A model generated the notes under the pieces. That model was not told the origin of the DNA and searched no databases. It saw nothing but the letters and a program-made list of their open reading frames with translations. From Planctomycetaceae bacterium (GTDB lineage: Bacteria > Planctomycetota > Planctomycetia > Planctomycetales > Planctomycetaceae): DNA of 8,325 bases. The translations under genes and the position numbers were made by a program. Shown piece by piece: positions 1 to 5,594 of the stretch; the first letter of the stretch is position 1, and the number at the start of each line of letters is the position of its first letter. Location of the stretch: positions 1-8,325 of the forward strand of contig JALWSL010000111.1 of the NCBI GenBank assembly GCA_027080405.1, written 5' to 3'.

Positions 1-1
1 T

Positions 2-517
2 CACAAAGCTGTCCGCCTGGGAGATCTTGATCGGAGCATTCCACTCTATGCCAAACTGACTGCAGCGGGAGTGCCGCCGCTTGTTGCGGTCTCAATGGGG
101 CTTTCCTATCTGGCAACAACAGAAGGGGCTCCAAAATATATGATGCGTGTTGTTTCATCCGAAGTGATTGTTGTTCTGTTTTATTTCATTGTTTGGGGCA
201 TCACGATTATTCTTGGTCAGTGGTATTGCAAAACTCATCAATTGACAGCGCAACAAAAGGGGCGTTGTTTCTGGGCGACGCTGCTGTTTGGGCCGGCGGG
301 GTTGATTGCGTTCTGGATGATCGAAGAGCCGCCGTTTTTGGAGCCGTGTGCGAAATGCGGAAAACGGATGTCCGTTCATGCGGATGTTTGCCCGGCGTGT
401 GGAACAGCTCGTGGGCCTCTTCCCGAAAAAGAACGCAACATTATCGCAGAAAAATTAACGCTGCCGCAGGCAGACAGCATCGGTGCGCGAACCGCGGCGG
501 AAATTGTTCCCTCGTGA
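2..517 (+). CDS. Membrane protein with C-terminal zinc ribbon, 5' partial
   Basis: The frame is open to the left edge, so the true start lies outside; an in-frame GTG at 71 is probably internal. 171 residues are visible. After a soluble stretch (about 1-50, including AVRLGDLDRSIPLYAKL) come two hydrophobic segments at about 54-73 and 88-107. A zinc ribbon follows, with cysteines at 116, 119, 130 and 133 (CAKCG, then CPACG), then a polar tail. Treble-clef or rubredoxin-knuckle ribbons of this kind usually bind structural zinc. The short loop between the helices puts both termini on the same side, probably the cytoplasm. I do not recognise the family and assign no function. A terminator-like hairpin lies 72 bp after the stop, so it probably belongs to an upstream transcript rather than to the recO unit. 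Confidence is high that this is coding and low on function. Confidence 0.72.
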   Translation, partial: HKAVRLGDLDRSIPLYAKLTAAGVPPLVAVSMGLSYLATTEGAPKYMMRVVSSEVIVVLFYFIVWGITIILGQWYCKTHQLTAQQKGRCFWATLLFGPAGLIAFWMIEEPPFLEPCAKCGKRMSVHADVCPACGTARGPLPEKERNIIAEKLTLPQADSIGARTAAEIVPS

Positions 518-588
518 AATGAGACACTGCCATCGTCTTGTCTGCTGGCCCACACCAGGTGATGGCGTTCTCCTTTCATGCTTTCGAG

Positions 589-629
589 ACGATGCAGGTT
601 GTTATTCTCAATCTGCATCGTTTTCTGTT
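589..629 (+). terminator. Rho-independent terminator after the zinc-ribbon gene
   Basis: The arms ACGATGCAGGTTG (589-601) and CAATCTGCATCGT (609-621) pair over 13 bp with one G-U wobble around a 7-nt loop. The run TTTTCTGTT (621-629) follows at once. This has the shape of an intrinsic terminator, although the stem is only moderately GC-rich and the T run is interrupted. It sits between the zinc-ribbon gene and recO and would end the upstream transcript. The near-perfect symmetry could instead be an operator for the recO promoter. Confidence 0.6.
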
Positions 630-634
630 ACACT
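626..634 (+). promoter_or_regulatory. Possible extended -10 promoter for recO
   Basis: TGTTACACT contains a TG dinucleotide one base before TACACT, the extended -10 layout of sigma-70 promoters (4 of 6 matches to TATAAT). It would start transcription near 641, giving a leader of about 37 nt to the recO start. No good -35 hexamer is present at normal spacing; the nearest, TTGTTA at 599-604, is 24 bp away. Planctomycete promoters are poorly matched by the E. coli consensus, so this is a weak call. Confidence 0.25.
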
Positions 635-677
635 CGAACAGGCTGCTCCAGAGATCATGTTTGGTGTCGAATAAAAG

Positions 678-1436
678 ATGGGTTATATGTCGTCGAGTGA
701 AAAAACAGAAGGGTTGGTTATTCGGCAAGCAGATTTTAGTGAAACCAGTCGCGTCGTTACATTTTTTACACGCGATTTTGGTAAAATATCGGTTTTGGCG
801 AAGGGGGCGAAGCGGCTCAAGGGCTCTTTCGAGGCTGCTATTGACCTGTTGACACAGTGTCAGATAGTTTTCCTCCATAAATCTACGTCCAGTCTTGATA
901 TTCTCACCGAAGCCAGGCTCGTCAAGCGATTCCGTTTTCAGTCACATGATATGAATGTGCATTACAGCGGGATGTACGTGGCAGAGTTGCTTCAGCTGTT
1001 TTCCGAGGAGTTTGACCCCTATCCCCATTGGTATGAAGCAGCGATTCAGACATTGAAGAGTCTGGAAATCTGTGAAGATTTCCGCTTGCCCGTGTTGCGG
1101 TTCGAATTGTACACGTTGCAGGCGTTGGGGGTACTCCCGGAATTTGAGCGATGTCAATGTGGGCGTCCTGTACAGAATGACCATGAAAACTGGTCCTTAT
1201 GGATTCAGCAAGGAGTATTACTCTGTTCGCAATGTCGACACGCAGAACGGGCTTCTCGAGTTTTGACAGGGGAGTTTCTGGTGAGGTTGCGCAGGCTGAT
1301 AGAGACTCCACTGGAAACACCTTTTTTGGAAACGATCACGCCTGGACAGTACAAAGCACTTCGCCATCTGCTGACTGCGCTTATTTCGCAGATACTGGAT
1401 CGGCGACCGACCATGTTGGGGTATCTTCAATTCTGA
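678..1436 (+). CDS. recO: DNA repair protein RecO
   Basis: RecO binds single-stranded DNA and, with RecR, helps load RecA onto SSB-coated gaps in the RecFOR pathway. The 252-residue product has the usual family length. The N-terminal OB-fold region (about 5-85) carries the typical start EKTEGLVIRQADFSETSRVV, followed by RDFGKISVLAKGAKR. A helical C-terminal domain contains a zinc-finger-like set, C159 and C161 then C183 and C186. The first pair is CxC rather than the more usual CxxC. ATG codons at 678 and 687 are both possible starts. Neither has a clear Shine-Dalgarno sequence; 687 would give MSSSEKTEG, which resembles the common RecO N-terminus. It is probably transcribed from its own promoter after the hairpin at 589-629. 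A 6-bp palindrome surrounds its stop codon. Confidence 0.93.
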   Translation: MGYMSSSEKTEGLVIRQADFSETSRVVTFFTRDFGKISVLAKGAKRLKGSFEAAIDLLTQCQIVFLHKSTSSLDILTEARLVKRFRFQSHDMNVHYSGMYVAELLQLFSEEFDPYPHWYEAAIQTLKSLEICEDFRLPVLRFELYTLQALGVLPEFERCQCGRPVQNDHENWSLWIQQGVLLCSQCRHAERASRVLTGEFLVRLRRLIETPLETPFLETITPGQYKALRHLLTALISQILDRRPTMLGYLQF

Positions 1437-1548
1437 GAATTGCGTTAATATCCCGACGAGAACAACCGAACCTTCCCTTCTTTGCGACACCATTCTGCGT
1501 GTGGCAACCACCTGATTCCACGGTTCTCTCACTCCCCCACGAGAGATC

Positions 1549-1553
1549 AAGGA
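1549..1553 (+). promoter_or_regulatory. Shine-Dalgarno that favours the start at 1561
   Basis: AAGGA lies 7 nt before the ATG at 1561 but only 1 nt before the in-frame ATG at 1555. This spacing favours 1561 as the real start of the TPR lipoprotein. A weaker GAGAG (1541-1545) could serve 1555. That GAGAGA also pairs with TCTCTC at 1525-1530, forming a 6-bp hairpin with a 10-nt loop; its relevance is unknown. Confidence 0.5.
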
Positions 1554-1560
1554 AATGAAA

Positions 1561-3108
1561 ATGAATCGACGAACGATGCGGAATTCCGCTGAAAACAAGA
1601 GTTGGAAAAAGGCCGCTCTAGCCGGCTGGCTGCTTTGCTGCGCCGTGGGTTGCCAGGGGCTTTGGCATCGGGAGACTGCTTCCATCGACCGTGTCAAGGG
1701 GCCAATGGAGCGGGTACTTCCTGTCGGACAGCGATCGAATTCGATCAGTCCGAACAGTTTGCGGTCCGAGGATGTCCAGGATTTCAGCGAGTTTAACCAG
1801 GCGAAACAGCTTTATGAGCAGGGCGAGTACGCTGCGGCGGAGCGTCTGTTCAAGAAAATTGCGGAAGCCCATAAATTGGATGAATCCGGTGTTCTCCGCA
1901 AGCGAAGATGGAAAGACCTGTTCAAACCCCGTAGCGAACTGAAAGCGAGTTACAGCGATTCCCCTCTGCGCGAAGATGCCCTGTTCATGCTTGCTGAAAC
2001 GCAGTTCAAGCAGGAGGAGCTACCCGATGCGGAGACGAATTATCTACAGCTGTTGAAGGAGTTTCCCAATACCAGGCATATGGATGAAACCACAAAACGC
2101 CTGTACGACATTGCCTTGACCTGGATGGATATCAAGGTTGCCAAATCGAACGATGTTGAACTGGCCGCTTATTCCGATAACGGTCGTGCTTCGAAACCGA
2201 AAGTCGTTTCCGGCGAAGATTACAAGCGACCTTCGTTCTTCAATTTTACCGATAAAAGACGCCCGCTGACAGATACCGAAGGGCGAGCGTTGGAAGCGTT
2301 GAAGGCGATCTGGCTGAATGACCCAACCGGTAAACTGGCTGATGACGCACTGATGTTGACCGCCAGTCATCAGTTGCGCACCGGACGTTACGCCGAGGCG
2401 GCTGAGACGTATCGGCTGCTTCGTGAAGAATTCCCGCAGAGCCCTCACGCCAAAGATGCCTACATACTCGGAGCGTATGTCAGTCAGGCTTCGTATCAGG
2501 GAGCTGCCTATGACGGAAAAAGTTTGACAGAGGCCCGGCAACTGGAACTGATGGCGATGAACCTGTTTCCCGATGCTTCCCCAGAGGAGAAAAAGCGGTT
2601 GCAACAGGGATTGCAGGACATCGAAGACAAGACGGTTGCCCGCCACTTTAATCGTGCCATCTTCTGGTTGCGAAAAGGACGATTTGAAGCTGTTGAAATG
2701 ACGTGCCATCACATTATCAACGCTTATCCGAATTCGAAGTATGCTGGCAAGGCTCGGGGTTTACTGGCAAAACTGCCTGAGTACCACAAGAAAAGCCCGT
2801 TGGTGCTGGCCCTGGAAGGTGTTGATGCAGATTCGATCGAACCTCTTGACGAACTGCCGCCTCCCAATCCGGTTCAAACACCGCCCGCCGCACCAGCGCA
2901 GGAAACTGACACGCACGATGTAGAGCAACCACCCCGAAAGTTGCCGGGATTCAAGGTACCCAAGTTGAAACCGATTCCCGTTCCCAACCTGTTACCACGC
3001 TGGCCAAAGGATTCCGGCGACGAATTTGTTCCCGAGCCGTTACCAGTTCCACCGCGAGAGGAAAGTTCCGAGCCCGGGCGTGTGAAATTGTCCCTGGGAG
3101 GGGAGTAA
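1561..3108 (+). CDS. BamD-like TPR lipoprotein
   Basis: Probable outer-membrane lipoprotein of the BamD/YfiO type; BamD is a TPR scaffold of the machine that inserts beta-barrel proteins. The product is 515 residues from 1561, or 517 from the alternative ATG at 1555, about twice the length of E. coli BamD. The N-terminus has a basic stretch, a hydrophobic core (AALAGWLLCCAV) and a lipobox-like AVGC with the candidate lipidated Cys at residue 31. Using numbers from 1561, TPR-like helices are seen near 76-104 (NQAKQLYEQGEYAAAERLF), 136-169, 261-296 (LRTGRYAEAAETYRLLREEF) and 360-404 (FWLRKGRFEAVEMTCHHII). Charged insertions near 106-134 and 200-240 separate the repeats. From about 425 to the end the chain is proline-rich and probably disordered. 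Its stop overlaps the lptE start. Other TPR lipoproteins remain possible, so no symbol is given. Confidence 0.82.
   Translation: MNRRTMRNSAENKSWKKAALAGWLLCCAVGCQGLWHRETASIDRVKGPMERVLPVGQRSNSISPNSLRSEDVQDFSEFNQAKQLYEQGEYAAAERLFKKIAEAHKLDESGVLRKRRWKDLFKPRSELKASYSDSPLREDALFMLAETQFKQEELPDAETNYLQLLKEFPNTRHMDETTKRLYDIALTWMDIKVAKSNDVELAAYSDNGRASKPKVVSGEDYKRPSFFNFTDKRRPLTDTEGRALEALKAIWLNDPTGKLADDALMLTASHQLRTGRYAEAAETYRLLREEFPQSPHAKDAYILGAYVSQASYQGAAYDGKSLTEARQLELMAMNLFPDASPEEKKRLQQGLQDIEDKTVARHFNRAIFWLRKGRFEAVEMTCHHIINAYPNSKYAGKARGLLAKLPEYHKKSPLVLALEGVDADSIEPLDELPPPNPVQTPPAAPAQETDTHDVEQPPRKLPGFKVPKLKPIPVPNLLPRWPKDSGDEFVPEPLPVPPREESSEPGRVKLSLGGE
3096..3105 (+). promoter_or_regulatory. Strong Shine-Dalgarno for lptE
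   Basis: The purine run GGGAGGGGAG ends 2 nt before the ATG at 3108; its GGGAGG core (3096-3101) is 6 nt away. It lies inside the last codons of the TPR gene. With the TAATG overlap (stop 3106-3108, start 3108-3110), it indicates translational coupling of the two lipoproteins. Confidence 0.6.
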
Positions 3109-3662
3109 TGTTCGGACAATTCAATGCGTCGAAAAGCCGATTGCATTCGAGAGCGGTTCGCTTTCTATGCCTGTTTGTCTGGCTCTGCGCACATTCCGGC
3201 TGTGGTTACATGATCGGTGGCGCATACGATCCTGAAATCCGCACGGTTCATGTTCCGATCTTCACTTCCGACCTGTTCCGTCGCGATGTGAATATCGAAT
3301 TGACCGAAGCGGTTCAGAAGGAGATCCAGACTCGCACACCGTTCCGGCTTGCCAGTGCTGATCGTGCAGATACCCGACTCAGCGGCAAGTTGATCGAAAT
3401 TCGTAAGGATGTTCTGGGGGAAACCCGCTTCGATGATGCAAGGCAATTGCAACTTTCTTTTGCGGTCGAAATTCAATGGGAAGATTTGCGGGGCGGGGCT
3501 TTGATTGCCCAAAGTACTGTCCCGATCGATCAGAAAACGCATCAACTGCTTTCACAGGCGAACTTTACTCCTGAAATCGGTCAATCCTACGCAACCGCCA
3601 AGCAGGAAGCGATTAACCAGTTGGCCCGCAGAATTGTGGACAAAATGGAAGCCCCCTGGTAA
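3108..3662 (+). CDS. lptE: LPS assembly lipoprotein LptE-like
   Basis: LptE is an outer-membrane lipoprotein that plugs and chaperones the LptD barrel, which places lipopolysaccharide in the outer leaflet. The 184-residue product has a basic N-terminus, a hydrophobic stretch (about 17-28) and a lipobox-like HSGCGY with candidate lipidated Cys32. The His at -3 is unusual, but Cys-Gly-Tyr straight after cleavage is common in LptE. The mature part carries DPEIRTVHVPIF (41-52), an amphipathic helix LTEAVQKEIQ (65-74), a strand-rich middle (SGKLIEIRKDVLGETRF) and a C-terminal helix with AINQLARRIVDKM. This order matches the family. It starts on the last base of the TPR lipoprotein stop codon, so both are probably co-transcribed and co-translated. 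The main doubt is which LptE subfamily it belongs to. Confidence 0.85.
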   Translation: MFGQFNASKSRLHSRAVRFLCLFVWLCAHSGCGYMIGGAYDPEIRTVHVPIFTSDLFRRDVNIELTEAVQKEIQTRTPFRLASADRADTRLSGKLIEIRKDVLGETRFDDARQLQLSFAVEIQWEDLRGGALIAQSTVPIDQKTHQLLSQANFTPEIGQSYATAKQEAINQLARRIVDKMEAPW

Positions 3663-3746
3663 GCTTCAGGGGCAGGGCTCTGCTTCTATATTACCAAATT
3701 TCTGACGGTCGTTTTTCTTGCGTCTTGCGTAGATATTCGTCGTTCC

Positions 3747-3780
3747 ATTCCGGTAATAGCGACCGGAATAGACCGGGTCT
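3747..3780. promoter_or_regulatory. Two adjacent palindromes upstream of the symporter gene
   Basis: ATTCCGGT (3747-3754) and ACCGGAAT (3762-3769) form a perfect 8-bp inverted repeat with a 7-nt spacer. Directly after it, AGACC-G-GGTCT (3770-3780) is a second perfect palindrome with 5-bp arms. All three right-hand elements share an ACCGG core. The block ends 13 bp before the preferred GTG start at 3794, a good place for an operator or a leader hairpin. There is no T run, so it is not an ordinary terminator. A tandem CTTGCGT duplication (3717-3730) lies just upstream. The binding factor is unknown. Confidence 0.35.
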
Positions 3781-3793
3781 TTCAGGTTTAATC

Positions 3794-5359
3794 GTGTTTG
3801 AAACCCAATTCACCAATCTTGACTGGGGCATCGTTGTCGTTTATCTCGTCGGCACCGGGGTATTCGGCATGTATGTCAATAAACACGTGCATAATGCTTC
3901 CGATTATCTGGTGGGTGGACGTGGGGCGGGAACTGCTTTGAGCATCGCCAGTTTCATTGGCACAGGGCTGGGGCTGGTTACGTTGATGTATGCCTCGATG
4001 GATGGCTTTACCAAGGGGTTCAGCTATCTGGTGGTGCCCTTGATTGCGTTTGCGGTTTATCTGTTTCTTGGCACAAGCGGTTTTGCGATCAAGCGATTGC
4101 GGGAAATGAAGCTGACGACATTGCCCGAGTATTTCGAAAAGCGATTCAGTCGCCGAGCAAGAATTACTTCTGGTCTGATCGCGGTTCTGGCGGGTGTGTT
4201 GAACATGGGACTGTTCCCGAAAATGGGAGCAACATTCATCACCTATGCAACTGGCCTGGGCGGCGAAAATGCAGAACTGACCGTGAACCTCATCACAACT
4301 TTGCTGATCGTGATGGTTCTGGTTTATACCGTGATGGGAGGAATGGTTGCCGTTCTGGTGACCGATTACATTCAGTTTCTGGTGCTGAGTCTGGGGCTGG
4401 GATTGGGGCTCTGGTTCTGCTTTACCGATCTGGATAGTCATCTCGGCTGGGCGAACATGGTTTCCACCTGGCAAGAGACCAAAGGGGAAGCCGCGTTTAA
4501 TCCCGTCCATGCAGAGAGCTACGGGTGGACCTACTTTTTCTGGCAGATTGTCCTAGTCTTTACAGCAGGGATCTGTTGGGCTCCCGAAGCAACCCGCGCC
4601 CTCACCACACAAGATAGCGCCACAACAAAGCGGACTTTTCTGTTTGGTGCGCCCGGTTTTTTTGTCCGCATGGCAATTCCCGCCGTTTGGGGAATCGCAG
4701 CCTACACTTACGTTTTTCATCATCCCGAATTGCACGAATACTTTCTAGGCGAAAATACAGCCGGTCATGCTTCACAGGCGATGCCATTGTTGTTGGGGAA
4801 AATCATTCCAACCGGTCTGCTCGGTCTGCTTGTTGCGGGATTGCTCGCAGCGTTCATGTCTACCCACGACAGCTATCTGCTTTCCTGGGCCTCCATTATT
4901 TCACAGGATATTATTGCTCCCTTAAAGGGAGTGAAGGAGTTGAGTGACCAGCAGAGCATTTTCTACACCCGGGTATCGGTGGTGCTGATCGGTATTTTTC
5001 TGCTCATTTGGGGCATCTGGTATGAACTGCCCGAATCTGTCTGGACCTACATGAGCATTACCGGCATGGTCTATTTAAGTGGTTCCGCCACCGCGTTGAT
5101 CGGCGGTATGTACTGGAAACGTGCTTCAACAACCGGTGCGTTATGGGCGATGTACGGCGGCTTGCTTGCGATATCCGGCCTGTTTGTCGAGCCGATACAG
5201 GATTGGTACGAAGCGGAGTATGGGGCTTCAATCACCTACTGGTTCAATGGGCCGTCGTTGACCTTGGCTATATTTGGAATCTGTATCCTGCTTTTTGTCG
5301 CTGGTTCGCTGCTGTTTCCCAATCGCGAGCAGTTGTTGACGGCTCAGGAGAACGAATAA
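3794..5359 (+). CDS. Sodium:solute symporter (SSS family)
   Basis: Inner-membrane secondary transporter of the SSS/SLC5 family (PutP, PanF, SGLT relatives), which uses the sodium gradient to import a solute. The frame extends up to a TTG at 3725, but its first 23 residues are polar and overlap the palindromes. GTG at 3794, with a weak AGGT 6 nt upstream, gives MFETQFTNLDWGIVVVYLVG and 521 residues, typical of the family. Many hydrophobic helices are visible. Family marks, numbered from 3794, are SDYLVGGR (36-43), SIASFIGTGLG in the first core helix (about 50-60), YTVMGGMVAVLVTDYIQ (178-194), and MSTHDSYLLSWASIISQDI (355-373). In the last, S356 and T357 align with the PutP Na2-site pair S340/T341. 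The substrate cannot be deduced. Its stop overlaps the start of a small membrane protein. Confidence 0.9.
   Translation: MFETQFTNLDWGIVVVYLVGTGVFGMYVNKHVHNASDYLVGGRGAGTALSIASFIGTGLGLVTLMYASMDGFTKGFSYLVVPLIAFAVYLFLGTSGFAIKRLREMKLTTLPEYFEKRFSRRARITSGLIAVLAGVLNMGLFPKMGATFITYATGLGGENAELTVNLITTLLIVMVLVYTVMGGMVAVLVTDYIQFLVLSLGLGLGLWFCFTDLDSHLGWANMVSTWQETKGEAAFNPVHAESYGWTYFFWQIVLVFTAGICWAPEATRALTTQDSATTKRTFLFGAPGFFVRMAIPAVWGIAAYTYVFHHPELHEYFLGENTAGHASQAMPLLLGKIIPTGLLGLLVAGLLAAFMSTHDSYLLSWASIISQDIIAPLKGVKELSDQQSIFYTRVSVVLIGIFLLIWGIWYELPESVWTYMSITGMVYLSGSATALIGGMYWKRASTTGALWAMYGGLLAISGLFVEPIQDWYEAEYGASITYWFNGPSLTLAIFGICILLFVAGSLLFPNREQLLTAQENE
5346..5350 (+). promoter_or_regulatory. Shine-Dalgarno for the 56-residue protein
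   Basis: AGGAG lies 8 nt before the ATG at 5359, inside the last codons of the symporter gene. With the TAATG overlap (stop 5357-5359, start 5359-5361), it sets the start of the small gene and indicates translational coupling. Confidence 0.6.
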
Positions 5360-5529
5360 TGGCATTGGCAACGGTCTGGATAAAATTCTGGGAAGCGGTT
5401 CTGACCATCGGTTTTGGCAGCTTTGCGATTCTGGTGTTGATTGTTATCCCGCTAGGGGCGCGTGATGTCTTTCGCCTGTTCAAAAAACTGGACGCCGGTT
5501 CTTCGCAGAATGAAGATTCACGGGATTGA
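5359..5529 (+). CDS. 56-residue single-helix membrane protein coupled to the symporter
   Basis: A small protein, MALATVWIKF to the terminal NEDSRD. One hydrophobic helix spans about residues 13-33 (VLTIGFGSFAILVLIVIPLG). An amphipathic basic stretch, ARDVFRLFKKL, follows, then an acidic polar tail. The positive-inside rule puts the C-terminus in the cytoplasm. The in-frame open stretch extends upstream inside the symporter gene, but the good Shine-Dalgarno and the TAATG overlap fix the start at 5359. Small membrane subunits encoded next to sodium symporters are known (YhdT beside PanF, DUF4212 small subunits with SSS carriers, MetS with the NSS carrier MetP). I infer a similar accessory role in stability, assembly or regulation. 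It is shorter than the two-helix SSS small subunits I know of, and I cannot name its family. Confidence 0.72.
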   Translation: MALATVWIKFWEAVLTIGFGSFAILVLIVIPLGARDVFRLFKKLDAGSSQNEDSRD

Positions 5530-5594
5530 ATCCGGGGCGAAAAGTTGCTCTGCCCGATTGCTTTGTTCAGCCGGAATCGATTACCGCACTTAAC

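Noticed and set aside
71..73. GTG at 71 as the start of the zinc-ribbon gene
   Set aside because: The frame is open upstream to the window edge with protein-like sequence, and there is no convincing ribosome binding site.
2044..2712. Long antisense reading frame (222 codons) under the TPR lipoprotein
   Set aside because: It lies wholly inside a well-supported gene, has no recognisable domain, and follows from the codon pattern of the sense strand.
3653..3672. Hairpin CCCCTG/CAGGGG at the lptE stop as a terminator
   Set aside because: The stem is only 6 bp with an 8-nt loop and is followed by GC-rich sequence instead of a T run.
3687..3692. TATATT as a -10 box for the symporter operon
   Set aside because: It matches 5 of 6 bases, but no acceptable -35 element lies at 16-18 bp, and AT-rich hexamers are common by chance.
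3725..3793. TTG at 3725 as the symporter start
   Set aside because: The extra 23 residues are polar, unlike SSS N-termini, and overlap the inverted repeats. GTG at 3794 gives a normal family start.
3788..4510. Antisense reading frame of 240 codons under the symporter
   Set aside because: The product is rich in His, Gln and Asn, as expected when the complement of hydrophobic transmembrane codons is read. There is no domain.
5530..5594. Bidirectional terminator between the convergent genes
   Set aside because: Only 4-5 bp pairings (TCCGG/CCGGA, GGGC/GCCC) are present, without T runs on either strand.
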